From Mycobacterium ostraviense (lineage in GTDB: Bacteria > Actinomycetota > Actinomycetes > Mycobacteriales > Mycobacteriaceae): a DNA stretch of 64,000 nucleotides. The notes beneath the pieces were generated by a model that was given only the letters and a program-made list of their open reading frames with translations, ran no database searches and was not told the DNA's origin. Positions 43,434-51,742 of this stretch are shown here, one piece after another. Each line of letters opens with the position of its first letter. Position 1 is the stretch's first letter. The stretch covers positions 4,657,993 to 4,721,992 of the forward strand of contig NZ_NKRE01000001.1 of assembly GCF_002705925.1 (NCBI RefSeq), in the 5' to 3' direction. A program made the position numbers and the translations under genes.

Positions 43434-44571
43434 GAGGTCCTTCCCGGCGCGGCACCGTCAGTTCCCACTCGGTGCCCTCGCCCGTGTTCGTGCTCAGCTG
43501 CGCGGTGCCGCCCAGCGCCGCCAACCGCCCGATGATCGACATCGAGACCCCGAGCCGATCCTGGCCGGCGGCCTCCTCGAGCCGCCCCGCGGCAATGCCG
43601 ACACCGTCGTCGCGAACGCTCACCGTCACCGCATCACCCATATCTTCCAGCAGCACATAGGCGCGGGCGTTCGGCCCGGCGTGCAAGCGAACATTGTCCA
43701 GGGCATTGCCCACCGCCGCGTCCAACTCGGTGGCCACCCCACGCGCCAGCGGCACCGGTGTTGCCGGCAAGCTCATGGTCACTTGGTCGGACGCCCGGCG
43801 CCGCAACAGAGCTCCGAGGTCGACCGTCTGGTTGTCGCCGTCGCGCTCGGTGTCGGTGGAGATCACCCAACGGCGCAGCGCGCCTTCTTGTTCGCTGGCC
43901 AGTTCCGCTAATTCGGCTGCCTCGCCGCCTATTTCATGCCCCCGCTTGGCGACCAGGGCCAACACCTGGATGACACCGTCGTGAACTTGCCGGGAGAGCC
44001 GCTCCCGCTCGTGCAGCGCTGCCGACAATTCGGCGGCTCGCTGCAATTCGTCGTGGGCACGCCGGGCGGTCCGAGCGGCCATCCCCACCGCGAGGCCGAC
44101 TGCCAGCTCGATGACAATGGTCGCACTGCGACCGAGGTTGACGTTGACGTAACCCTTGACGGCTTCGTTGGCGGCCGTCACCGCCACGCCGGTCAACATG
44201 CCGCCGGCCGGACCGAACTGCAGGGCCGCCGAAATGGTGGCGTTGCTGGCCCACAGGGTTGTCGGCCAGGTCTGGTTATCCAGTGCCCATTGCCCGGTGG
44301 CTACCACCTTGGTGGACAGCATCAGCACGATAACGACGGTGATCTCGGCGATCACCCAGGCAGGCCGGCGGCCGAAGCCGCGGAGGTAGGCGAACGCGCA
44401 GGCCGCGCTCCAGCCGATCAGCACCGCGAAGAGCGCCCACCCCAACGCCGGCAGCCGCAGGTCGGAATTGACCGCGATCTGAAAGCCCAGGGCGTAGACG
44501 CAGCTCAATAGCCGGAACAGCTGCGCCGCCCGCCAGAGCGGCGCTGCCGGGTCGGGGCCGCGCGTCGCCAT
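43426..44571 (-). CDS. Sensor histidine kinase, NarL-type partner
   Basis: This is a 381-residue membrane kinase. About five TM helices occupy residues ~15-175. They are followed by a dimerisation box with the phosphorylated His in LSRQVHDGVIQVL (HisKA_3 type) and an ATPase domain with N-box NALDNVRLH and G-box DDGVGIA. There is no large extracellular sensor domain, so it probably senses within the membrane. The frame stays open upstream, but ATG 44571 (MATRGPDPAAP) is the natural start and lies 24 bp from the divergent M20 peptidase. Order: kinase, regulator, DUF2339. Confidence 0.92.
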   Translation of the reverse strand: MATRGPDPAAPLWRAAQLFRLLSCVYALGFQIAVNSDLRLPALGWALFAVLIGWSAACAFAYLRGFGRRPAWVIAEITVVIVLMLSTKVVATGQWALDNQTWPTTLWASNATISAALQFGPAGGMLTGVAVTAANEAVKGYVNVNLGRSATIVIELAVGLAVGMAARTARRAHDELQRAAELSAALHERERLSRQVHDGVIQVLALVAKRGHEIGGEAAELAELASEQEGALRRWVISTDTERDGDNQTVDLGALLRRRASDQVTMSLPATPVPLARGVATELDAAVGNALDNVRLHAGPNARAYVLLEDMGDAVTVSVRDDGVGIAAGRLEEAAGQDRLGVSMSIIGRLAALGGTAQLSTNTGEGTEWELTVPRREGPHE

Positions 44572-44595
44572 ATCGGGCTCAGCATAGCTAGCCTC

Positions 44596-45936
44596 GTGGT
44601 CGTGACTGATCTGGTTGAGCGGGTTCGGGCGGTGTTGCCGTCGGTGCGGCGTGATCTCGAAGGTCTGGTACGCATCGACTCCGTGTGGGCTGACCCGGCG
44701 CGACACGATCAGGTACATCGCAGTGCAAAGGCGGTGGCGGATCTGTTGTCGCAGGCGGGTTTTGACGATGTGCTGATAGTCAGTGAAGGCGGTGCGCCGG
44801 CGGTCATCGCGCGGTATCCGGCGCCACCGGGTGCGCCGACGGTCCTGCTGTATGCCCACCATGACGTGCAGCCCGAGGGTGATCGCGACCAGTGGGCATC
44901 GCCGCCTTTCGAGCCCACAGAACGCGACGGACGACTGTACGGGCGCGGCACCGCCGACGACAAGGCCGGCATCGCAACACATTTGGCCGCATTCCGGGCC
45001 CACGGCGGCCGGCCGCCGGTGGGCGTTACCGTCTTCGTCGAGGGCGAAGAAGAATCCGGATCCCCGTCACTGGGCCGATTGTTGGCTGCCCACCGCGACG
45101 CGCTGGCCGCCGACGTGATCGTCATCGCGGACTCGGACAATTGGAGCACCGACGTCCCCGCGCTGACGGTGTCGCTACGCGGATTGGCCGATTGCGTGGT
45201 CGAGGTCGCCACGCTCGACCACGGGCTGCACTCCGGTTTGTGGGGCGGTGTGGTTCCCGACGCGCTGAGCGTGCTGGTGCGGCTGCTGGCCAGCTTGCAC
45301 GACGACGACGGCAACGTGGCAGTCGCAGGGCTGCATGAAACCGACGTTACGGCCGTGAATTTCCCGGACTACCCGCCCGAGCGAGTGCGCGCAGACGCGG
45401 GCCTGCTCGACGGGGTATCGGAAATCGGTTCCGGTTCGGTGCCCCAGCGGCTGTGGGCCAAGCCGGCGATCACGGTGATCGGCATCGACACCACATCGGT
45501 TGCGGCAGCGTCGAATACGTTGATTCCGCGGGTCAGGGCCAAGATCAGTCTGCGGGTTGCGCCCGGCGGCGATGCCGCGGCGCATCTGGACGCCCTGGAG
45601 GCCCATCTGCGGCGGCACGCGCCGTGGGGTGCACGGGTCAGCGTGCTGCGCGGCGAGGTTGCCCAGCCGTATGCCATCGAGGGCAGCGGCCCCGTCTATG
45701 ACGCTGCCCGGGCGGCGTTCCGACGGGCGTGGGGCACCGATCCCATCGACATGGGCATGGGTGGGTCGATTCCGTTCATCGCCGAGTTCGCCCGGGCGTT
45801 TCCTGCGGCGAAAATTCTGGTCACCGGTGTGGAGGATCCCGCGACGCAGGCGCACAGCATCAACGAAAGCCTGCACTTGGGGGTGTTGGAGCGGGCCGCC
45901 ATCGCCGAAGCGCTGTTGCTGGCCAACCTGGGCTGA
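44596..45936 (+). CDS. M20-family metallopeptidase (Rv2522c orthologue)
   Basis: This is a 446-residue zinc amidohydrolase of the DapE/ArgE/carboxypeptidase type. Metal and catalytic residues are in YAHHDVQPEG, GRGTADDKAGIATH and VEGEEESGSPS, with a late His in ATQAHSINESLHLG. The central lid dimerisation domain is present. The substrate, a peptide or acyl-amino acid, is unknown. GTG 44596 or GTG 44602 could be the start. In M. tuberculosis the orthologue lies next to acpS; here a three-gene regulatory unit intervenes. Confidence 0.92.
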   Translation: MVVTDLVERVRAVLPSVRRDLEGLVRIDSVWADPARHDQVHRSAKAVADLLSQAGFDDVLIVSEGGAPAVIARYPAPPGAPTVLLYAHHDVQPEGDRDQWASPPFEPTERDGRLYGRGTADDKAGIATHLAAFRAHGGRPPVGVTVFVEGEEESGSPSLGRLLAAHRDALAADVIVIADSDNWSTDVPALTVSLRGLADCVVEVATLDHGLHSGLWGGVVPDALSVLVRLLASLHDDDGNVAVAGLHETDVTAVNFPDYPPERVRADAGLLDGVSEIGSGSVPQRLWAKPAITVIGIDTTSVAAASNTLIPRVRAKISLRVAPGGDAAAHLDALEAHLRRHAPWGARVSVLRGEVAQPYAIEGSGPVYDAARAAFRRAWGTDPIDMGMGGSIPFIAEFARAFPAAKILVTGVEDPATQAHSINESLHLGVLERAAIAEALLLANLG

Positions 45937-46089
45937 TAACACGGTGGCGACGCGGGTGGCGTGGCGTCAGATGCCCCGGCCACCTAATTGAGGTCCGCCC
46001 TCTTGCCGCGGTGGGTGTGACTTGAGGCCCTATTGCACCAACTTCGTCGGTTGTGTGCTAGTGACCAACACCGATGATAGAGGCCTGCG

Positions 46090-46623
46090 ATGCTAACCCT
46101 TTTGTCGGAGATGACCGTTGAAGGCCTGACAGGCCATGAGGTCATCGACTTTCTGCTCAACTGCGAAGATGATGCCTACCAGTCGTGGTGGCCGGGTACG
46201 CACCTGGAATTGCACGTACTCAAGCGTGGGACGGGTGGCGATCATGTCGGCGATCTTGTGCTGATGGACGAGTATGTCGGGTCGCGGCATGTACGAATGG
46301 TCGGCGACGTCGTTGACGTGGTGCCGGGCGAAAGAATTGTGTGGCAGCTGCGGCTGGGCCGGTTGCCGCTACCGGTGCGGTTGACCTTGGTGTTACACAC
46401 TGGCGAGCAAGGCGTCCGGCTGCGTCACACCATTACCGCTGGGTGGCGAGGGCGCGGGCACTGGCTGGATCCGCTATGGCGATTTTACTTTTCGAAGTCG
46501 TTTGCGGCCGCGATGGACCGGCACGTGCACACCGAATTTCCGCTGATGCGAAATTTGTTGCATCAGGGACGCGCCGTCGCGACTGACAGGTCTGCGGCGG
46601 TGGCGGCTTCCGAAAGCATCTGA
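46090..46623 (+). CDS. SRPBCC-fold protein
   Basis: This is a 177-residue protein with the START/SRPBCC pattern: VIDFLLNCEDDAYQSWWPG, GDLVLMDEYVG, ERIVWQLRLGRLPLPVRL, then a long C-terminal helix (SFAAAMDRHVHTEFPLMRNLL). Members bind hydrophobic ligands or act as cyclases. It is separated by 150 bp from the M20 peptidase and is convergent with a damaged thioesterase gene. Function unknown. Confidence 0.78.
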   Translation: MLTLLSEMTVEGLTGHEVIDFLLNCEDDAYQSWWPGTHLELHVLKRGTGGDHVGDLVLMDEYVGSRHVRMVGDVVDVVPGERIVWQLRLGRLPLPVRLTLVLHTGEQGVRLRHTITAGWRGRGHWLDPLWRFYFSKSFAAAMDRHVHTEFPLMRNLLHQGRAVATDRSAAVAASESI

Positions 46624-46730
46624 GCCGTCCTCGGTTTCCGTGGTTGCCGGAGCTCGATCACCAGCCACGGCGAAGCTTGGCGATGTGTCCGGTGGCCTTG
46701 ACGTTCGGGAACGAGATCCGTCACGCCCGG

Positions 46731-47098
46731 CTAGTCGCCCGCTGCGACGAGCATGAAGGTGGCGGTCGATCGGATCAAAGTGCGTTCTGCCGCGCCGACG
46801 ACCACGCACTCCGCGCTGAGCAGCTGTAACGCACGTGAATGTCTGTCGTGACTGTGAACTGGGGGCCGAAGTCGTATATGCCCCAAAGGCATGCCGCGCA
46901 GGCGGCGTCGGCGAACGTCGCGAGCATGCCGCCGTGGACGGTGCCTGCGTAGACACCCTTGATGTCGTCCGTGAGCGGCATCGAAAGCCCTGCAACGCCC
47001 GGTTCGGAACGCACCACACCGAGCTGCAGGCGTTCGTGCACCGGCGATAGGCGCAGCTGTTCGGTAGTAAACATTCGGCCCCTATCGCTAGAGGTCAT
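46731..47098 (-). pseudogene. PaaI-type thioesterase, frameshifted
   Basis: The first ~88 codons from ATG 47098 encode a hot-dog thioesterase (LQLGVVRSEPGVAGLSMPL, AGTVHGGMLATFADAACAACLW, FTVTTDIHVRY). After HVRY the frame reads nonsense and stops at 46775. The other frame continues at once with LLSAECVVVGAAERTLI and FMLVAAGD to a stop at 46731, exactly the missing C-terminal strand pair. One base has been lost at about 46825. This is either a real pseudogene or a sequence error. Confidence 0.8.
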
Positions 47099-47182
47099 CT
47101 GTGCGCTTTCGAGCACGGCCCACGCCGACTCAGGTTGTTGCCGCTCAAGGCCGCATAACACAATTCTGCCGAGGCGAGGGTA

Positions 47183-47203
47183 CCGCGCCCGATCGCGGCG
47201 CGG
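47183..47203 (-). terminator. Hairpin immediately after bcp
   Basis: CCGCGCC (47183-47189) and GGCGCGG (47197-47203) form a perfect 7-bp stem with a 7-nt loop, 4 nt beyond the bcp stop codon. No T-tract follows. Confidence 0.5.
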
Positions 47204-47207
47204 GCGA

Positions 47208-47696
47208 CTAATCGGCAGCGCTCGCCTGCTTGATGACCTTCTGGATCAATGTTGTCGTGTGAGCGGCCTTGACGTTGTACTGCGCGAGGGCGATCTTGCC
47301 CTTCTGGTCGACGACGAATGTGGACCGGATCACACCCTGGACGGTCTTGCCGTACATCTTCTTCTCGCCGTAGGCGCCCCAGGCCGTCAACACCGTGCGA
47401 TCGGGATCGGACAGCAGCGGGAACGTCAGTCCCTCGGCGTCGCGGAACTTGCCCAGCTTGGCCGGCGGGTCGGGGGAGATTCCCACCACGTCCAGGCCGG
47501 CGTCGTTGAGATCGCGGAGGTTGTCGCGGAAATCGCAGGCCTCTTTGGTGCATCCCGGTGTCGAGGCGGCCGGGTAGAAGTACACGACGACGCGGCGCCC
47601 CCGGTAGTCGGCCAGCGACACGGTGTTGCCGTCGGCGTCGGGCAGGCTGAACGCGGGTGCTTTGTCGCCGGGCGCCAGGCGGGTGGACTCGCTCAA
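47208..47696 (-). CDS. bcp: Thioredoxin-dependent thiol peroxidase (BCP/PrxQ)
   Basis: This is a 162-residue peroxiredoxin that reduces hydrogen and organic peroxides. The peroxidatic Cys is in ASTPGCTKEACDF and the resolving Cys lies five residues later. YRGRRVVVYFYP, GISPDPP, FPLLSDPDR and GKTVQGVIRSTFVVD are family hallmarks. I start at TTG 47696 (LSESTRLAPGDKAP) because AAAGGGA lies 6 nt upstream and the M. tuberculosis protein begins there; GTG 47717 is the alternative. It is divergent from the DUF3618 gene. Confidence 0.95.
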   Translation of the reverse strand: MSESTRLAPGDKAPAFSLPDADGNTVSLADYRGRRVVVYFYPAASTPGCTKEACDFRDNLRDLNDAGLDVVGISPDPPAKLGKFRDAEGLTFPLLSDPDRTVLTAWGAYGEKKMYGKTVQGVIRSTFVVDQKGKIALAQYNVKAAHTTTLIQKVIKQASAAD

Positions 47697-47787
47697 GGTA
47701 GGTCCCTTTCTGTTCACCGGAGCGTTGGGACTCGCACCGGCTCAACTAGGGTAGTTCGTCAGGTGCACCTACTTGGAGGACAGACAC

Positions 47788-48015
47788 GTGGCGGACCGTG
47801 ATCCCGAGACCATCAAGCAGGAGATCGACCTCGCCCGCGACCAGCTGGCGGCGACGGTCGACTCGCTTGTTGAGCGTGCCAATCCCCGCCGCCTCGCCGA
47901 CGACGTCAAGGCCAAGGTGATCGGATTCGTCACCAAACCTGCGGTGACCGTGACCCTGGTGGGCGTCGGGTCTGTCGTCGTCATCGTGGTGATCCGCAAC
48001 ATCAGGAATCGGTGA
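47788..48015 (+). CDS. DUF3618 small membrane protein (Rv2520c orthologue)
   Basis: This is a 75-residue protein with an N-terminal DUF3618 segment (DPETIKQEIDLARDQLAATVDSL), a basic amphipathic stretch, and one TM helix (VTVTLVGVGSVVVIVVI) near the C-terminus. GTG 47788 is chosen because GGAGG lies 8 nt upstream; it gives the same length as the M. tuberculosis protein. Function unknown, probably a membrane-anchored structural protein. Confidence 0.9.
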   Translation: MADRDPETIKQEIDLARDQLAATVDSLVERANPRRLADDVKAKVIGFVTKPAVTVTLVGVGSVVVIVVIRNIRNR

Positions 48016-48284
48016 GCGCTGCGGCGACAACCCTCACTGGCCGCGTGGATGACACGCAACCTTCAGGCTCGCAAGGCATCTGGCGAAAGCTTCACCAGCT
48101 GCGCTACTGGACGGCCGGCCGGAACCCGTGCAGTTCGGCGGTAGATTCCCCGATTCCCTTGTGCGGGTGGTCTTCCCACGTTGATGACACCGCCAAGCGT
48201 CGCGCAGGTTTCTGCGCCGGTATCCATCACAGCACCGCCCCGAGATGCCCGGAAAATCCGGCGGACCAACGCGGCGGGGAGGCG

Positions 48285-48357
<73 letters not shown>

Positions 48358-48565
48358 CGTGGACGGCCAGAGACCGCGTACGCGACAATAACAGGCATCG
48401 TGGCGCAGTGGGAAATCTCCAGATCAGGACGGGGTGAGGTGCGACACTGAACGACGGCGACAAGCCGACAAATTCTGTCGCGGCCGCGGTCAGACACTAC
48501 AATATAGGGAACAATCCAGGGTCAGCGGTGACCGAAGTAAGCGAGAGTATCTGGAAGGTCACTTG

Positions 48566-49762
48566 ATGACGCCTTTGCGCAGAAGTCGAGCGTGGCTGGC
48601 TGCGATCATGGTCCCGGTCGCTGTTCTCGCCGTGGCGTGCAGCAGCGGCAGTGCGCCCGCGCCGGTCAAGGTCATCGTCAATAAGGGCACACCCTTCGCC
48701 GACCTGCTGGTGCCCAAGCTGACCGCGTCGGTGACCGACGGAGCCGTCGGTGCCACCGTTGATGCGCCCGTCACCGTCAGCGTTGCCGACGGTGTGCTGG
48801 CGGCGGTCACCATGGTGAACGAAAACGGGAAGTCGATCAGCGGCCAGCTCAGCCCCGATGGACTGCACTGGTCGACCACCGACCAACTCGGCTACAACCG
48901 GCGCTACACCCTCAGCGCGAAGGCGCTCGGCCTGGGCGGTGCGGCGACTCGCCAGATGACGTTTCAAACCAGCTCGCCGGCCCACCTGACGATGCCCTAT
49001 GTGAATCCGGGCGACGGCGAGGTCGTGGGGATCGGCGAGCCGGTGGCGATCCGGTTCGACGAGAACATCGCCGACCGGGTCGCTGCGGAGAAGGCCATCA
49101 AGATCACCACCAATCCGCCGGTCGAAGGCGCCTTCTACTGGCTGAACAACCGCGAGGTGCGTTGGCGCCCAGAGCATTTCTGGAAGCCCGGCACCGCCAT
49201 CGACGTGGCGGTCAACACCTACGGTGTGGATCTCGGCGAGGGAATGTTCGGCGAGGACAACGTCAGGACGCACTTCACCATTGGTGATGAGGTCATCGCG
49301 ACTGCTGACGACAGCACCAAGATACTGACGATCCGGGTCAACGGTGAGGTCGTCAAGACCATGCCGACGTCGATGGGTAAGGACAGCACGCCGACCGCCA
49401 ACGGCATCTACATCGTGGGCGCCCGGTTCAAGCACATCATCATGGACTCGTCGACCTATGGCGTTCCGGTGAACTCGCCCAACGGGTATCGCACCGACGT
49501 CGACTGGGCCACCCAGATTTCCTACAGCGGCGTCTTCGTGCACTCCGCTCCGTGGTCGGTGGGCGCTCAAGGCCACACCAACACCAGCCACGGGTGCCTG
49601 AACGTGAGCCCGAGCAATGCCCAGTGGTTCTACGACCGCATCAAGAGCGGTGACATCGTCGAAGTCGTCAATACCGTGGGAGGCACGCTGTCCGGCACGG
49701 ATGGCCTCGGGGACTGGAACATTCCCTGGGATCAGTGGCGCGCCGGTAACGCCAAGGCCTGA
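48566..49762 (+). CDS. ldtB: L,D-transpeptidase (LdtMt2/LppS type)
   Basis: This is a 398-residue lipoprotein that makes 3-3 cross-links in peptidoglycan and is the main target of carbapenems in mycobacteria. A signal peptide ends at a lipobox-like AVLAVAC. Two Ig-like domains (~45-240) precede the YkuD catalytic domain, with His in FVHSAPW and the nucleophile Cys in SHGCLNVSPSNA. It ends with the typical Trp-rich tail (WNIPWDQWRAG). ATG 48566 has GGAAGG 8 nt upstream. The upstream region 48500-48520 holds TACAATATAGG, a likely -10 region. Confidence 0.96.
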   Translation: MTPLRRSRAWLAAIMVPVAVLAVACSSGSAPAPVKVIVNKGTPFADLLVPKLTASVTDGAVGATVDAPVTVSVADGVLAAVTMVNENGKSISGQLSPDGLHWSTTDQLGYNRRYTLSAKALGLGGAATRQMTFQTSSPAHLTMPYVNPGDGEVVGIGEPVAIRFDENIADRVAAEKAIKITTNPPVEGAFYWLNNREVRWRPEHFWKPGTAIDVAVNTYGVDLGEGMFGEDNVRTHFTIGDEVIATADDSTKILTIRVNGEVVKTMPTSMGKDSTPTANGIYIVGARFKHIIMDSSTYGVPVNSPNGYRTDVDWATQISYSGVFVHSAPWSVGAQGHTNTSHGCLNVSPSNAQWFYDRIKSGDIVEVVNTVGGTLSGTDGLGDWNIPWDQWRAGNAKA

Positions 49763-49784
49763 ACCCGGACGGCGGGCCCGATCG

Positions 49785-50760
49785 TCACACCGGACAGGCG
49801 GGTGCGGTCACGTCGACGGCGGCGATTCCCCGGCGTCCTGGCACGACGGCGGCCGGGCCGTCGACGATCATACGAAAGCGCTCCAGCCCCGGGATGTGCA
49901 CGTGTACGGCGGTGATCCCGTTGGACAGGCGGTGTGCTTCGTCGAGGTAGACCGTGAATCCCCGGGCGGCAAGCTGCGACAGCGACTGGCTAAGGTGCTC
50001 GGCGGGCGAGCAGGGGGCTGCGGTTTCGACGTAGGGCACCAGTCTCGCGGAAGCGGCCAGTGGCCGCAGGTCGAGCTCGGCGCAGGCCTGCAGCACCGGG
50101 TGGTCCTTCAGCAGCTCGAATGCCCTCCAAGCGCCGGGCCACCCTGCGGTCGGTGAGCTGAACTTCGAGCAGCTCAGTCAAAGCTCGATAGACGCTGTAG
50201 CGCCGCGATAGCGACGCGCCGTACCCGCGCAGGTATCGGCCGCGCGGGCCAGGCGAATACGCCAGCATGCTCGGTACTCCGAGGTCGGTGGTGACGTCGA
50301 TCAGCCACATCTCCCGCCCGATGCGGGTCTGAACCTGCTCGAGCAGCGTGCGGAGCTCAATCGGAAGGGTCTCAGGATCGAGAAACGCCGACGCGGCCGG
50401 TGTGGCCGCGACGATGGAGCGAATCAGGAACAGTGACGTAGCGTCGCGTTCGATGGCCTCGTTGATTGCATGGACGGCCGCCTCTTCCATGCTGCCGCCG
50501 ATGGCACTGCCGCTGTTGGACGAATAGCGGGCAAGTGAGCTGTAGTCCACGGTGTCGCCGATCTCGCTGCGCAGCGGCGTGGTCTGCTCGTCCACCCACG
50601 ACGCGTAGGCCAAGAACAGCGGCACCACCAACGTGTCGTCCCCGGCGAGCTGCTTGTAGACACGGCAGGCGATGCTCTCGGTGGGCTGCTCCTCGAGGAG
50701 TACCGCATATGCCTCGCTAGCCAGCGCAGATTGGGCGATGTCGGCGCAGGAGCGAAGCAT
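49785..50760 (-). pseudogene. YcaO-family (azoline-forming type) gene, frameshifted
   Basis: From ATG 50760 about 212 codons encode the N-terminal YcaO part, with the ATP/Mg segment SNSGSAIGGSMEEAAVHAIN followed by EAIERDATSLF. After VARRL the frame turns to low-complexity Arg/Ala sequence. The frame one base over continues exactly there with AFELLKDHPVLQACAELDLRP and ends in the YcaO C-terminal block IPGLERFRMIVDG and PAAVVPGRRG at 49785. Removing one G from the GGG run at 50123-50125 joins the halves into a full-length ~325-residue protein. YcaO enzymes form azolines or thioamides on peptides. No precursor peptide or dehydrogenase gene is adjacent. Confidence 0.82.
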
Positions 50761-50863
50761 TACCTGACCGCTGGCTCCGGTGGCGACGGTGACATCCTGG
50801 CGTCGGCCGGAGAGCAGTTGCCGTTGGTGGTTAACAGGGCGTCGCGATCCCCCTGACCTGTGG

Positions 50864-50937
50864 GGTGAGTGACGGGACTCGAACCCGCGACACCCAGGAT
50901 CACAACCTGGTGCTCTACCAACTGAACTACACTCACC
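50864..50937 (-). tRNA. tRNA-His (GTG)
   Basis: This is a 74-nt minus-strand cloverleaf including the extra G-1. The acceptor stem GTGAGTG pairs with CACTCAC, discriminator C. The anticodon arm reads CCAGGTTGTGATCCTGG with GTG at its centre. The T-loop is GGTTCGAGTCC. It lies between the YcaO gene and orn. Confidence 0.97.
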
Positions 50938-50987
50938 ATGGCCGCCTGCCGGTCCTCCCAGAGGGCTAACGAGCGGCGACGTCGATA

Positions 50988-51635
50988 TTAGCCGGTCGGA
51001 GGCTCCTCGGCCGAATCGATTATCCCCGGTGCGTCGGCTCTGCCTTGAAGATCGGACACCACCGCGGCAATTTCGCTGGTAGACGGCCCCGGCGGAGGGA
51101 CGAACGCAGTGCGCCGGTAGTAGCGCAGTTCACGAATGGATTCGTGAATGTCGGCCAGCGCTCGGTGCGCCAGGCCTTTGGGCGGCTGGCCGAAGTAGAT
51201 GCGCGGGTACCAGCGTCGGCAGAGCTCCTTGATCGAGCTGACGTCGATCATCCGGTAGTGCAGAAACGCGTCCAGAGCGGGCATGTCGCGGGCGATGAAG
51301 GACCGGTCGGTGGCGATGGAGTTCCCTGCCAGCGGCGCCGTCTTGGGTTGCTTGACGTGTTCGTTGATGTAGTCGAGCACCATCGTTTCGGCCGTCGCCA
51401 GGTCGACGGTGGAAGCCTTGACCTCCTCGATCAGTCCCGAGCGGGTGTGCATCTCGGCAACCACGTCGATCATCGACGACAGCGCGTCGTCGTCGGCGTG
51501 GATCACCACGTCCACTCCGTCCCCGAGGATGTTCAGGTCGGCGTCGGTGACCAGTACGGCGATCTCGATCAACTTGTCCGAAGCTATATTCAGCCCGGTC
51601 ATCTCGCAGTCGATCCACACCAGTTCGTCACGCAC
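50988..51635 (-). CDS. orn: Oligoribonuclease
   Basis: This is a 215-residue DEDD exonuclease that degrades 2-5 nt RNAs and pGpG-type dinucleotides. Motifs: DCEMTGL (DxE), AGNSIATDRSFIARDMP, and HRALADIHESI with the catalytic His/Asp. The frame is open upstream, but GTG 51635 (VRDELVWIDCEM) gives the exact length and start of the M. tuberculosis enzyme. It is divergent from the HerA-like ATPase, as in M. tuberculosis. Confidence 0.97.
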   Translation of the reverse strand: MRDELVWIDCEMTGLNIASDKLIEIAVLVTDADLNILGDGVDVVIHADDDALSSMIDVVAEMHTRSGLIEEVKASTVDLATAETMVLDYINEHVKQPKTAPLAGNSIATDRSFIARDMPALDAFLHYRMIDVSSIKELCRRWYPRIYFGQPPKGLAHRALADIHESIRELRYYRRTAFVPPPGPSTSEIAAVVSDLQGRADAPGIIDSAEEPPTG

Positions 51636-51742
51636 AGCGCTCAAGAGTAGGCCCATTGCCGTGGTCGTAACTGCCACATCCGGGCAAGTAGTGTGATTGC
51701 TTTGCCAAGCGGTACGGGTAACGACGGGGAAGAGGTGGCGCG

